Positions 11,501 to 23,084 are shown, counted from the stretch's first letter. The stretch: DNA of 64,000 nt from Aspidiotus rigidus (GCA_035079385.1 JAVHKY010000023.1:7518001-7582000), one strand, 5' to 3'. The notes: generated by a model from the sequence alone, not told the origin. Made by a program: numbers and translations.

Positions 11501-13204
11501 TTTCTCTTTTTTCAATTTTCCCCGAACGCCCTATCCGTTCTCGTATTTTTCCCTCCCATTACGTATCAATTTTGACAAAAACACATGCACGGTATCGAAT
11601 ATAGAATAATAAGGATTGATAATATGTCGAGAATGAAAAATTTCTATTAGTATTGTTATCTCATAAAGTAGTTGGAGCTCAAGCTTCAGTTAATTGAATG
11701 GTGCAGTACCTGTTTATGAGGTATAATCTTATAAATATTTTTCAGATTCCCGATACAGATTCAACCGGAAATCCAATTCCACCTTGGAAACGGCAAATGA
11801 TGGCGAAGAAATTGGCTGAGAAGGCTAAAAAAGAGCATGAAGAACAATTCGCGAGAGAAGCGGAAAATCGAAGACTTCAAGCTATTCCAGCGTGGAAGCG
11901 TCAGTTATTACAAGCCAAGACGAAGACCGATGAGAAGTGAGTATGTTTCCAAAGAATATAATTCATAATTAAATACTGAGATTCTCTATCGATAAAATTG
12001 TATTTGTGGACAACGCAGGTATATTACAAAAAATTTTTAAATTGATGACTTTCATATCGTACTAGAGAATGACGAAAAATAAAAGTGATTCAAACGATTA
12101 AATTGTTTTGCCTACCCGTTCTGAAGTGGAGCGAAATTTTTACTGAGAACTGATGTTCTTAAGACAAACATTGCTTTTCGAATCGCATACTCATTCTTAG
12201 AAAGCTACCTTCCTGAAGAGGTCAATGAATTTCATATCAATAAAAATTTATCTCGCTCTTGACTAATAATAATAAATTTGATTTGTAAGTGCGTTGAAAC
12301 TTATTCTATTGATTAATCAAGATGACATCACAAATATGACATCGAAACTCTCTTATCAATCCGAGCACACGAATCTCTTCAATTGCTGATTCAAATGAGA
12401 CAGAAAAGAAAACGAAAAAAATAATAATAATAATTAATGTTGCTTCAATTATCTCAGGAGCGAACGTTATAGCGCATTTTTGCCTAATACAAGTGCCTAC
12501 AAGATTCATTTTCATCTTTATTAATTATTTTTACACAAAAGTTCCTCACTCGCCTTGTACTCAAAATTATAGCTTCTATTCATAGTTTGAAAGAATGTCA
12601 GTATGTTCTCAAGAAATTCCAAATAAATCCATCGCAGAAGATGAATGTTATTTATTTTTCTGAGGAAAAAAATGACAGAAAATTAGTAACTTATTTTCAG
12701 TTGACCTATCGAGAAGTAGAGATATCGTCTCTATTTAGGTGGATTTCTTTTTTCTATTTTATTAGAGGGTTACTTATCACTTCCTTTAAAATTTTAAATT
12801 CAATCGCTTGTATACAGTACTTATTTTTATTTTGTTCCTTTTAGAATACCTAATGATCAGGATCTTGAAATCCCTAAATTATTGTCTTTGTTTTCTTCAG
12901 ATGCTACACAAATCATTCCAAAGAGAACGTGGCGCACAGTACCGAGATGACCGTCAATTTGAGTATGGCTTCTCGATCGAGTACCAATGGAAGATTATCC
13001 GCAGATGAAGATAACAATAAAGAAAATAGCATTCCAGAATCAAAACAGCAAAACAGTACCATGGAAGACTCCAAAGATAACAATAATAATAATAGCAGTG
13101 ATAATAATAATAATGACACTAAAGAAGGCGATGAACAAGCTCACATCATACCCTGGAGAGCACAACTGAGAAAAACAAACAGCAAACTAAATTTATTAGA
13201 ATAA
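5474..13204 (+). CDS. f: forked (espin-family actin-bundling protein), C-terminal half, six exons
   Basis: Six exons at 5474-5588, 5672-5946, 6380-6919, 11075-11256, 11746-11936 and 12901-13204 join with matching phases and GT-AG borders to give about 534 residues ending in TGA/TAA-type termination at 13204. In order the protein shows a Ser-rich start, a proline run after YC, the segment LIKPSEYLRSI, a second proline run, a VQLRRT segment, LIAELKMSKDI followed by GIKKMKVE, a basic coiled-coil stretch containing IPPWKRQM and IPAWKRQLL, an Asn/Asp-rich low-complexity region and the terminal HIIPWRAQLRKTNSKLN. These motifs and their order are those I know from the C-terminal part of Drosophila Forked, which cross-links actin in bristles; the family's N-terminal ankyrin repeats would lie to the left of the window. 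The start codon is therefore not included. The last exon has a second copy at 63128-63431. Confidence 0.85.
5672..5946 (+). CDS. f: forked exon b
   Basis: It starts after TTGTTTAG and ends before GTAAGT. Its first base completes an Arg codon with exon a. It encodes LLKRVVSEPGAIYC, a run of six prolines and a Ser/Asn/Thr-rich region. Confidence 0.8.
6380..6919 (+). CDS. f: forked exon c
   Basis: It starts after TCGGTACAG and ends before GTAAGT. It encodes an Ala/Thr-rich stretch, QLVLPFIPPKFPN, LIKPSEYLRSI, a GPPPPPLP run and VQLRRTEKTVASK. It is GC-richer than the flanking introns, which supports real coding sequence. Confidence 0.85.
7500..8440 (-). mobile_element. I-type non-LTR retrotransposon, RNase H part (decayed)
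   Basis: The minus strand carries broken frames. The one at 8079-8438 shows the order expected of an RNase H domain: YAVSIQDN, then VPIFAAKLTA, a position where active domains have an Ala-Glu-Leu. Together with the reverse-transcriptase remains at 9840-10935 in the same orientation it appears to be one element, with RT 5' of RNase H as in the I superfamily. It has many stops and frameshifts and no function is expected. A related copy lies at 47490-49560. Confidence 0.6.
8614..9531. mobile_element. Inverted-repeat element packed with AT minisatellite
   Basis: The left end reads TTAAGGGTGGTAAGC and the right end, reverse-complemented, reads TCAAGGGTGGTAAGC, giving terminal inverted repeats of about 13 bp. 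Subterminal regions are rich in AAGCTTAA. About 8810-9390 is a minisatellite of ATGTTTTTCCAATAAAAAC-type units, which is self-complementary. The Lys/Phe/Tyr-rich open frames on both strands here arise from that repeat and are not genes. Flanks (ACTGCGCTC on the left, ACTGCTCCA on the right) are similar but do not prove a target duplication. Confidence 0.65.
9840..10935 (-). mobile_element. I-type non-LTR retrotransposon, reverse transcriptase part (decayed)
   Basis: Translating the minus strand in pieces recovers reverse-transcriptase landmarks in order: YSIFFNLQEAFRLV near 10740 (motif A; active enzymes have an Asp where this has Asn), a VPQGE...FLSAINDL block near 10560-10600 (motif B), LFADDFSIS near 10490 (motif C, the F-A-D-D box kept) and STKFLSLTFDSK near 10260 (post-RT segment). 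Frames are broken by stops and indels. It appears to be the 5' part of the element whose RNase H region is at 7500-8440, split by the insertion at 8614-9531. Confidence 0.7.
11075..11256 (+). CDS. f: forked exon d
   Basis: It follows CTCCGCAG and ends before GTATGT. Its first two bases complete a Leu codon begun by exon c. It encodes APPQPFQSQ, LIAELKMSKDI, GIKKMKVERV and a Lys/Glu-rich helix ending ENFVGQ. An alternative acceptor at about 11035 does not keep the phase. Confidence 0.9.
11746..11936 (+). CDS. f: forked exon e
   Basis: It follows ATTTTTCAG. It encodes IPDTDSTGNPIPPWKRQMM, a charged helix and IPAWKRQLLQAK. The open frame runs to a TGA at 11938, but the strong donor GTGAGTATG at 11937 and the phase-matched exon at 12901 show that it is spliced. 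Confidence 0.9.
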
Positions 13205-13772
13205 TAATTTACAAATACAAGCATAGGTTTTGCTTTTTCATTTTTTTTCCCCTTTGTTTTCTATTTCGTTTTGTTTTTTGTTTTGTTTTATTCATGTTTA
13301 GTTGATTTTCGTCGTAATTATTATGCAGTGTTTTTAATTGTTGTATTATGTACCGTATTCGAGCACTACTCGTTAATATTTTTTTTTTTCCTCGATCCAG
13401 TTTAGTTAGATTCATTTTTTCATGTGTATTATTACGTTTAAGTTTTCGTAAATATACAAACTGATTTTTCCTTCATCTTAAATAATTCTTATTATAAAGA
13501 TATCGTTTAAATGTCTCGAGATTATTGAATGGAAAAGAAAAAAAAAAGAGAAAAAAAAAGGAAGAAGAAAATTAAAAGAATAGTATAGAGTCTAGAAAAA
13601 AAAAACTCAAACAGAATACAAAAATAATTTACAAACTAAAATATTCTATTTTTACTATTCTTTTTCGACCTATTTTAATGACTTATTGTTTTAACAACGC
13701 ATATTGTACTCTAAGTACTTAATTTTCAATATTAGAATAAGGATCATACCAATCATACAGTATACGTAGTCT
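12095..13772 (+). repeat. Direct duplicate, copy 1 (forked last intron, last exon, 3' UTR)
   Basis: This segment is repeated in the same orientation at 62345-64000, where it runs off the window. The left breakpoint lies in the last forked intron at ACGATTAAATTG. Differences are scattered substitutions and small indels in the intron (including about 22 bp missing in copy 2 near 62876), and only two synonymous changes in the exon. Confidence 0.95.
12901..13204 (+). CDS. f: forked terminal exon
   Basis: It follows TTTTCTTCAG. The first base completes a Lys codon with exon e. It encodes CYTNHSKENVAHSTEM, a Ser-rich region, runs of Asn coded by AAT/AAC repeats, and the C-terminal HIIPWRAQLRKTNSKLN, the signature end of the family. 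The stop is at 13202-13204. Confidence 0.9.
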
Positions 13773-13803
13773 ATATGTCGTAAAATATTTTGAAAATAAA
13801 TAA
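13205..13803 (+). other. f: forked 3' UTR with poly(A) signal
   Basis: AT-rich sequence with T runs and an A/G-rich tract at 13530-13575. AATAAA at 13795-13800 is a candidate poly(A) signal. The transcript end is inferred. Confidence 0.5.
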
Positions 13804-14255
13804 TATGAAATATGACGATCAGTGCTGTTATGTATATTGGAACACGAATTCGTGTTGATTAGGTACACCTCAGCTCCCACGTCACATCTTGAAAATCGAA
13901 ACTTTTCCTTGTTACCGTAGTCAAATTTTATATTAAAAATTATTTTTTTGTAGCGAAAAAGCCGCCATCTTTTTTGTTTGAAAGAACACATCTCAGAATG
14001 TGTTTGCGTTCAACTTTCCCCAACCTAAGTTAGGTTATGTTTAGAGCCCGGATTCGCCGATTTCCGCAGAATTTTTTTGTATGACGAGAAATAGAAGTTC
14101 GTTAAGCATAGAGGGACAAGGAAAAAAATAGTATTTTACCAAAAAATTCCGAAAATGGAAATAAACACCGAAAACGCGTTTTTTGTCTGAAAGTAAAATT
14201 AAATTCATGTGAAATCAAAAAAATAAATTCCTAATACACAAATTCGTTTAAATTT

Positions 14256-14729
14256 TTTTTTTTTTTTTTTTAACTCTTTTTATTTATTGAACTGCCAGGA
14301 GAGAGCATACACAGATACAGTTCATAGGTAGTAAAATTAATCACAGTTTTTTATGACATCGGCCAGTGCCTAAGTCAGTTCTCTATTGCTTACAGAGTGC
14401 GTATTAAAAGGTAAAATTTATACAAGTTCGTGTGGCTTCAACCGTTTGAGTCTTCTGGTGTCGGCTCCGGTGTCGAGAAGCTCGATCGCGGTGATATTCA
14501 CATATTCGTGCCTCTTTGCGTGGATTTTGATCGCTTCGTCGATTGTAGGAACTTTGAGGTCGCGGTGGAGGAGTGCATTTGTTACATACCATGGCGCGTT
14601 GGTGATTTGACGCAGTAACTTATTTTGAAAGCGCTGTATAATAAGTCGATACGATTTTTTCGTCGTGCCCCAGATCTGCAGGCCATAATTTTCTATAAAT
14701 TTCCTATTTAAGTATACAAAAATAGAAAA
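14256..14729 (-). mobile_element. 5'-truncated Jockey-type non-LTR retrotransposon
   Basis: The minus strand from about 14729 to the stop at 14418 encodes the C-terminal end of a Jockey-clade reverse transcriptase: NYGLQIWGTTKKS, LIIQRFQNKLLR, TNAPWYVTNALLHRDLKVPT. The Trp-Gly and Asn-Ala-Pro-Trp-Tyr-Val blocks are standard for this clade. A T run of about 17 at 14256-14273 is its poly(A) tail seen from the other strand. Everything 5' of the C-terminal region is absent, as expected of incomplete target-primed reverse transcription. Confidence 0.85.
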
Positions 14730-15784
14730 AAAATAATAGGTGAAAAAATTATTTACACAACTTTTTTGGCAAAAATAAAAAAAAAATATTGTTTACAAAA
14801 CTTTTTTGACACAACCTACAAGAATATAGGGAATTAACACAATATGACTTTTCATTGATGGACAACCTCTTTTTTTTTGACAACGACAACGTTGCAGATT
14901 TAAATGATGTATTATTCCTCTTTTACAATAGAGAGCGCTATGTCATTCTACCGCGTGATGGAGAGATGAATGAAGAGTAGAAAAAAGGAAAAAAAGGAAA
15001 AAAGGCATAAGTTAAGTTAGGCCCTTTTGCTGGAGACACGTTCAATTTGTCTCCCTTCTAAAGCCTTGACAAAAATGGCAGAACTACTTCTTTGACCCCC
15101 CCTTTATGCCCTTCAGATTCCCAGGCTTTAAGGAAGGGATAGATTGTAGGGTTTCATCTGGGAAAAACTACCCATTTAATTCCCATTTTAAGTCCTGTTT
15201 CCCCTTTTGAATTTCTGAAATCCTTTCGCATTCATGGGCTCCAAATGGGAACAATGTTCACCGGGTTGACTTCTTGAGACCTAAGTATTTCGAATGTAAT
15301 GAATGAATATGAATGCGGAATTATAGTGTCACTACTCACAATTACTGGTACTTATCTGCTATAATGTATCCAAAATTGAGAAAGAAAGGACGTCTTCTGT
15401 CGTAATCTGCGTGATACTTTTCATCAATTAATTTCTTCAACGGTACAACACATATCGGGACGCGTGCTCAATATAATGAACAGGTCATACATGTACACCC
15501 CCTCAAATGGTCGGAGGGGAAGGAGTGAGCACACGGAAAGCTCGACGGCACATTCACAAACGTAGCACAAACGATCATCCCGTTTCCAGACCAAAAATTG
15601 ATCTGAGAAGGAAGGGAGAGCCTGGGAATATGGACTTCGAATTTCATGATTTTCAAGAAGAAATTAATATCGGAACGAAATATTTTGGAAATGGGGCGTC
15701 GTCGTCATTCACAACAAAGAAATCGCACCACTTGGAGATGAATGGGTCTGACTTTCTGAAATTAATACGTATCTCTTGTTTCAG
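14730..15784. other. No gene recognised
   Basis: Contains T-rich and A-rich stretches and an open frame at 15507-15797 that might include an upstream exon of the gene at 15785-16992, but no donor site with sensible spacing could be found. Confidence 0.35.
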
Positions 15785-16992
15785 GAAAATTTCGTGAAGA
15801 AGAATATACGGTTGGAGAAATCGAGACGGAAAAATTATTCCAAAAATTTCATCCTGGTATGTTCAGCAATACTATTTATTGAAAGTTTTACTCTCTTTTA
15901 CCTTCTTGGTACACTGTTCTCTACTCCTATCATCTTGCTTAGTGCTCGACCATACAATAAGAAGTAACTTGGCAACTTTAAATAGTACCGTAAGCAACAA
16001 CCTGGTTGCTACATTGCTGTTGCTTGTAAGCCGAGCTTCTTGAGAAAACTAAATGTTAATAGAGGATGGAAGATATCGAGTAACAAACAAATAATCCTCC
16101 CAGTGGTAATCCTGATGTCAGACCCTCTTCCTGGGATTCAATTCAGCACTGTAGTACTGAGAAATGCCTTAAGCTAATGCCAAAAGTGGTAAATGTTCGG
16201 GAGCAGCGAATTTTCAAATTATCAAATACCGTTCTGATTTTTTGAACTTCTTGAATAACTAGAATTATTTTTGATTAATAGCAAATTTAGAAGAGTCGAT
16301 AAGGATGTCAAGTCTTCAAGCCTTTGCCTGAGTTAACTCAAAGATCACAAACTAGGATAAGTTACTAACAAAAATAGAAACCCGAGCTACATAAAGAAAA
16401 CTACTAAGAAATTCAATGTAGAGATAAGCCTAAATATAAATTTAGGGGAAATATTTGATAGCAAGACGAAATTACAAGAAGAGGGGGAACCTAATGTATA
16501 CGAGAATCGCTTAAAAAGAAAAATGGAGCGCAGGTGTACCGTCAATCTTGTGCTGAGTAGAGACTGCTAATGCTGTGTACAGCATTTGATGCTTAAAATA
16601 ACTCACCAGTGCCTTCATACTGTATTTCTCTCTTTTCAGACACAAGGAATATACCGGACTGGGTGGATGCTCTCACGGCAGAATCTTTGCAACGAATATG
16701 CGACGAAGTGCTGGAGCAAGTGAGGAGAAACGAGCTCACAGGATTCATCAAGGAGTATAAATACGCACTCGTGAACGCCTCGGACTTGATGACGCAAAGA
16801 GTAATTAAGAACGCTCCTTATTTTTCTTTCCTCTCCGGTGAAATGGAACAGGTAACAGTCGCGCATTGCGTTTACGACAATTACCAATTTTATATCACTC
16901 GAGCCGACGACAATAATGCTTTTCGGCTGTGGCGAGATGGAGGCGGGATACTGGCGATGAAAAGTGGTGCGCATCCCGTTCACTTCAAATAA
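15785..16992 (+). CDS. Unidentified gene, last two exons (15785-15856, 16640-16992)
   Basis: Exon 15785-15856 lies between CTTGTTTCAG and the donor GTATGT; exon 16640-16992 follows CTCTTTTCAG and ends in TAA. The phases match: one base at the end of the first and two at the start of the second form an Asp codon. The product reads KFREEEYTVGEIETEKLFQ, then NIPDWVDALTAESLQRIC, a helix ending TGFIKEYKYALVN, and a beta-rich C-terminus with YFSFLSGEMEQVTVAHCVYD. The coding part is clearly richer in GC than its surroundings. I do not recognise the family; a helix followed by beta strands faintly resembles a Tctex-type light chain, but the match is too weak to name. The upstream exon is missing. Confidence 0.6.
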
Positions 16993-17231
16993 TTATCATC
17001 TATTGTAGGAACGAGAGCTGCATACATCTGTTTGAAAAAAGATCATGTCTCTCCCTTGTCTAGACAATTGTTCCTTTATAGCATGTAATACCTCTCATCA
17101 AGTTAACTTTGATCAATTTTGGACATTCATGGACCTTTGGTTACCATTTTTCTGTAAGCTTTCATAAGAATTTTGATTTTTTCTCATCAATTTTGCTAAT
17201 GGACTAGGAATTTTATTTAAGATATTTTTTC

Positions 17232-17237
17232 AATAAA
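17232..17237 (+). terminator. Poly(A) signal of the 15785-16992 gene
   Basis: AATAAA lies 240 bp after the stop codon in an otherwise featureless AT-rich 3' region. Confidence 0.55.
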
Positions 17238-17299
17238 ATTACCAAAGATCTTCTAAGGTGAGTTATTTCATTTACAAATATCTATTGTATTTACAGCAC

Positions 17300-18640
17300 A
17301 ACTTTCTGTGGTGTGTGGGTGGGAGTTGATCGTTCGAGAGAGCACACAAACCCAGCTACCTCTTCCACCCCTATGTCACGAGTGTCTAAGGGAGCGTCGA
17401 GAATGATTCGAAATTTGAGTACCATTGCTGATACAAAAGGTGTACTCCCGAGAGAGTAACGAAATATTTGAACCGCACTAATCACAGCTGCTAAGATCTT
17501 TCGGTTAAACAGCCATCCTCGGAGCACGAACGAAAGCGACTAATCCAACAACAACGAAGACAGAGAAATCCACTTGAGGATCATGATTGAACCAGCGAGT
17601 CATCGAAGTGTGAATCATTCTCTAGCTCAACCAGACCCTCATCAGGAATATACCTGATTAAGACGGTGATGTCTTCATTATTCCGGTGACGTAAGATTTC
17701 AATATTTTTCAAAGCCATACGTTTAAAGTATAAGTTTTCTCTATGGAGGAGGATACCAGACTTCTCTTTGACCCTGTGGTCACTTTCGATAAAGTGATCG
17801 GCAAAGGCCGACTCACCCAAGTTACCCTTCTGCCAAGCTTTTTTATGCTCATCAATTCTTATTTGGAGCTGACGGCCGGTCATTCCTATATAAACTCCAG
17901 GGCAATCGTTGCAGGCTATGCTGTATACACCACTCCTCTCGGCTAGAGGAATGGGGTCCTTTAATTTCACAAATAAACTTTTTACCGTGTTAGTATTATA
18001 ATATGCCGGACGGAACCCGAAAGGACTGAGCACACGAACAAAAATCTTCCCAGGTAAAGAAGTCTAATCCAACATTTCCTCCTATCTAGGTGTGAATCCC
18101 CGGGGAGGGAGGTGGTAGAAACGAGGCTTTTTCTGGTAAGCCTCCTACGGACCATTAGGTCCTTGATCCACTCTAGCCAGGTGCTTAATTGTCCCTAGTT
18201 CCTTTTGGAAAGTGTCCTGACTCAAAGGAATATGAGTCAGGCGATGGATCAAGCTATTGAAGATAGCGATCTTATGTGCAGCTGGACACAAGGACGACCC
18301 GTGGATTTTAATATCGGCCGGCGTTTCTTTTCTATAAATTCCAAATTCATGGACGCCATCTCTAACGAAAATGGACAAGTCCAAAAAAATTATTAATGAG
18401 TGCGGGCAAAGCGAAAGTGTTTTCTATTCTTAATTTATCCTTGCACGAACAAAATTTCTCTCTTCAAGAGAGCCACCAACTTCCAGGGTGAATTTTTTGT
18501 AAGGGTATTAGCTATTTAAGTAAGTGAGAAACTCACGAAGGAGTTCCACTGGACCGGTCCACGCACAAAGTATGTCGTCCACATATCTATGCCAGTAAAA
18601 TACATGATTTAACAGCACCCGATTGCTGCTCCTGGCTCTT
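17300..18640 (-). mobile_element. Penelope-like element, 3' half (subfamily 1)
   Basis: Minus strand. Near 18590 it keeps the catalytic block HRYVDDILCAWTG of a reverse transcriptase. 18145-18384 continues the RT C-terminal region (MDLSIFVRDGVHEFGIYRK). 17581-18033 encodes the GIY-YIG endonuclease: GVYSIACNDCPGVYIGMTGR, with the Cys-x-x-Cys between the two halves of the motif. The presence of both domains defines Penelope-like elements. It is interrupted by a stop and a frameshift between the pieces, and it is diverged from the pair at 20744-24332. The 3' flank (17300-17560) shares a TTTCGGTTAA segment with them. Confidence 0.85.
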
Positions 18641-20743
18641 CTTTGTATTCCTCTTTGAGATGTCTAATGTTGCTACATATGAAGCAAATCAGGACACTCC
18701 TGATGAGATAGAATGATGACTTTCAATTCACATAGAGAACAAAACTACCCGCTTTGAGATAAGTGCCTAGATAGAATTGAAGCAACTAACTATAGCGGGC
18801 GCACTCGCATCCGTGGTCCAAATATAAGTCTAGTATATAATTTTAACGGGGAAACTGTTCTATGGCTTTCATTTAAAAATTCGCGTGCGACGTTAAAATA
18901 TTTCCACTCTCGAGCATTGTATAAAAGGGAGGGGGGGACTTACAGAAATTTTCACCCTCAAGCTATATATGATAGGAGGGGCACTTGAAAAAATTTCGTC
19001 TCGTGACTCGTAATATAATTGTGATAGGTCACATGACCGGAGGGGGACTTGTGCATATCTGGCACATTGAAGAGGCTACGTCAATTGGTGTACAAAGCAT
19101 TTTATGTCTAGTTACTTGAAGGGACTATCCTAATGCGGACGATATCATGTATCATCTTTCAACTCATAGAACAGATTCCCTACTCTTCCCGTTAAAATAC
19201 TGTTGAGGAAGATGCCGTTTTAAGAGGGAGTCTGTTTTATTGGGGTGTTTCACCACCAAAGCTCGGAGCTCGAAAATTTCTCAAGTCCCCCCTCCTATTA
19301 TATGTAGCTCAATGGTTGGTGGGGATATAGCCTGAAAGATAACTTCTTTATGGAACGCTTCAAACATTAATTGACTTTGCCCCTTCAATAAGCCGAATAT
19401 GCAAACACTATAAGATTTAGAACGTCCCTCTAAGGCATTCTAAGTTTCCCTTTTACCATATCATGCCATAGCTCGGATGACCGTGTATATAGCCAGGAAG
19501 ATAGGCCCTTCAAGTAAGTAGATATGCAATGCTTCATACACCAATTTTTCAAATCCCACGTGCTCCATAAAAAAGGTTTCCTGTCACCCCTCGTTCAACT
19601 CCATTAATGAATCCGTGAGTTTTTTATCGGTGAGTTTTTTGAAAAAAACATCCGCCGTCCGGCCATCCGACAAAGGTCAGACCTGAAAAATTTTTCAAGT
19701 CCCCTACGATCACATATTATAACTCGGTGGTCGGTGTATATAGCCCGAAAGATAGCCGCTTCAATGAGCCAGATATGCAACGCTTCAAACTCCATAAGAC
19801 TCAGAACGTCCTTTTATTCTAAGTCCTCCTCTTGTCATACATAGCTCAGAGGTCGGACCTCCAATTGTTTTGTTTAGAGGGAGCATCCTCAGAAAACGAG
19901 TTTGTACGCAAGCGCATCGTATCTGGCTTTTGTGACGTCATCATTTTCGAAAAAATGTCTTTGATGATGATGATGATGATAAGAGAGGTACTTAGAAAAA
20001 AAAGACGGGTTCTTTAACGAAGACGAACGATGAACACAGGAAACCTGTTCTAAGGCTCAAATTGGTTTTGGTATTGAGAATTCAAATTGAAATTCTGAAG
20101 AGTATCAAATTTTTCTGAATTCCTTGTATCATGGCGTACATAAAATAAGAGTAAAAATTTTCCCACGTCCCTTTCTATCATTTATTATGTCTTGAGAGTA
20201 AAAATTATTCGAAGTCCTCCTCCTATTGTGTATCATAGCTCAAGACTTAAAATTTTCCACGATGACCTATATTCTTCCAAGTTTCTTTCTTATCATATAC
20301 CGTATTATGACTCGAGAGTCGAAATTTTTCGAAGTCACAATTCTTCATTAGGAAGGTCACTTTTTGCCAGATTCCGAACAACGCAAAGCATGCGACAAAA
20401 AAAGTAGAACCGGTTTCCTGTTAAAATTTTGACTTGCAAACTATTATATGATAGGAGGAAGACTTTGAGGTATCTTGACTTTTCTTGGACTTGGACTATT
20501 TTTACCTCTAAGAATTGGGAAGGGAGGTGTTGGACGCAGACCATTTTTGCCAATTTTGATTTTTTGACGGACACCACACGGCGCATACCAAATTTTCCGG
20601 AACACCCCTCCCCCCCCCCCCCTTCACTGTAGAATAAGTTCCCTGTTGAAATTTTGACTTCCGACCCAGGTGATTGTTCTATGATGTTACAGGAAGTGAT
20701 CTATGACGTCGTCCGATCAAGATGGCTCAGGGATTGATCTATG
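18641..20743. repeat. Field of degenerate dispersed repeat units, no gene
   Basis: Many copies, in both orientations, of a unit containing CCTCCTATCATATATAGCTC followed by GAGAGTCGAAATTTTTCC (for example 18950, 19290, 19690, 19830, 20210, 20290, 20440). GGGGAAACTGTTCTATGG at 18848 and its relatives at 19568 and 20040 are end motifs of the same family (best seen at 61450-61773). Also a GAT microsatellite at 19962-19980 and a C run at 20606-20621. Confidence 0.65.
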
Positions 20744-23080
20744 ATAAACGAGAAATGACGAATACTCCGAAAGGAGAGTAAACAATGCAAACCGTAGAAA
20801 ATATACACGACGAGCGCTTTCGGTTAATAAACCATCTTCAAGCCTGAAATGAAAGCAACTGACGAACAGAAAAGAAGAGCATGGTATTAAGATTGTCCAA
20901 AAGAGGAATCGCGGTGTGAATCATAAACCAGTTCGATCAGGCCATCTTCCGGAATGTACGAGTTGAGTACAGTGATGCCGTCGGTGTTGCGATGACGCAT
21001 TATCTCTATATGCTCGAGGGCGATGCGCTTACGATAGGAATTCTTCTTATGGAGGAGCTTTTCGGATCCCTCGCGGAAGCTGTGGCCACTGTTTATCACA
21101 TGATCAGCAAAAGCTGACTCCCCTAAGTGTCCCTTCTTCCAAGACTTCAGGTGCTCAGCTACTCTAACTTTCATTTGGCGGCTGGTCTCACCAATATAAA
21201 AGCCTCCACAATCCCCACATTCCAACTTGTAAACACCACTCCTCTCATCAACAGGTATGGGGTCCTTCAGTCTCACAAACAACCTATTGACTGTGGTAGG
21301 GTTGTAAAACGCGGGTCTGAAGCCAAACGGGCGGAGGGCCCGACCCAATTGGAGAGAGAACTACCCCAGGAAAGGGAGACTGATCCAACACAAACGGCGA
21401 TCACGAATCGCGTCTCGGGGGAGGGAGGTGGTGGAATCAAGAAGGCTCCTCGTAACTTTCCTCCGAACCATCACGTCAATATCGACATTGACCCCATTCA
21501 CTCTGGCCAGGTGTTTTATTGTAAGTAACTCTTTCTTGAAGGCAGACTGACTCAAAGGAATACGAGATAGTCTGTGAACTAGGCTATGAAAGGCAGCCAC
21601 CTTATGAGCAACAGGACCGAACGAACCACCGTGGACTAAAACATCAGTCGTAGTATCTTTCCTGTAAATTCCAAACTTATGGATGCCGTCTATTATAGAT
21701 ATCGATAAATCCAAAAAGTCAATAGAAAATACCCCTATTTCCAACGTAAATTTGATGGAAGGGTACCAGGAATTGAGATACCTCTGAAACTCACCAAGGA
21801 GATCTGGGGGACCAGTCCAGACCTGTGCCAATAGTGAAAATGATTAAGTAACACCTGGTTCGAGGAAAAGAGGTCAATTCAAACTTGTACATGAAAATTT
21901 CGGAGATGAGAGAGCCTAAAGGTGATCCAATAGGGATCCCTACTTCATCAGGAAACTCGAAAAATTTTCCTTCAAATTTACAGTAGTTGGGGGACTAGCA
22001 AATATTCAGAAGATCGAACAATTCATGAAGCTCATTGTGAAGAATATTTGCTTTGACGAGTAGCTCACCCATACGCTGGATAGTAGCAGCCTTAGGAATA
22101 TTCGGGAACAAACCAACAACATCAAACGAGCAGATGGTCGTTCCCGGGGGAAGACTTACACTTCAGAACGTCAGTTAAAGAGGCCGAATTCAAGACCGAA
22201 TGAGGAGATTCAAAATCAATACGATTTTTGAACCAACGGTCCAGGAATTTGGCAAGGAGGTAGATGGGAGAGGAGACGAAAGAAACAACGGGTCGCATCG
22301 GGGTATTGTTCTTATGCACTTTAGGCAGCCCGTACACGAGGGGGGGTGTGGGGTTAGGAACAAGAAGGGCTTTTTTCAAAGCAGGAATTTTGATAATAGC
22401 TTCACTCCTGTTGATGACACTCCTAACTTCTTTAATGTGCTTAGGAAAACTGAAATCCTCACTCTCTTTAGCACCACACTGCTGGAGGACTTCATGGACC
22501 TTAGAGGAATAGGCCGACTTTTCCATCACCGCAACAGCCTTGCCCTTGTCAGCCTTAGTGACGATTAAATCTTCCTCTTTCATCTTTCTCTTCAAACCTT
22601 GAATCACTCCTCCCAATTTATTACTCATGCGAGAGAGGGGGTTATTACGGACTAATTCGGCACAAACTTTCTGGGTATTAAAACCTGGACCAATTTTAAC
22701 CGCAAGATGCGCAACAACATTCGCCAAGGTTTCATCCTTCTTGAGGGGAGATAAACTGAATTTCAAACCTTTCTCAAGGCGGACAGTTTCGTCACTATTA
22801 AACACTACCTGACTATTATTTATGAGGGGGGGGGGATGGAATTTATGAACGACAACACCGTCACTCACCTCTTCCTCAACCACCTCATCATTACCCTTCA
22901 TTAGGGAGGACAACTTCTTATTTTTCTTCTTCTTCAAGTTCACCTCAAACTTCCGACACTTTACATTGACGTCCCACATGAAGTAATCAAACTTAAGGGG
23001 GAGGAGCATACCGGAGAGTCTTGAATGGACCATAAGGTTTAATCTAGTCGTAATATTAAATTTACCGAACCATCTTCGCA
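20744..23080 (-). mobile_element. Penelope-like element, near-complete, minus strand
   Basis: The frame at 22122-23081 holds the N-terminal RT part: TKADKGKAVAVMEKS, then YGLPKVHKN and RPVVSFVSSPIYLLAKFLD. Just past its end a shifted frame reads ICSFDVVGLFPNIP (motif A) and, after a TAG, IPIGSPLGSLISEIFM (motif B). Motif C is damaged: compared with the + copy, about 22 bp coding for the Tyr-Val-Asp-Asp region are missing near 21830. 21361-21831 is the RT C-terminus and 20887-21348 the GIY-YIG endonuclease (SGVYKLECGDCGGFYIGETS). The element is not active as it stands. Its 5' end at about 23080 abuts the 5' end of the inverted copy. Confidence 0.9.
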
Positions 23081-23084
23081 AAAA

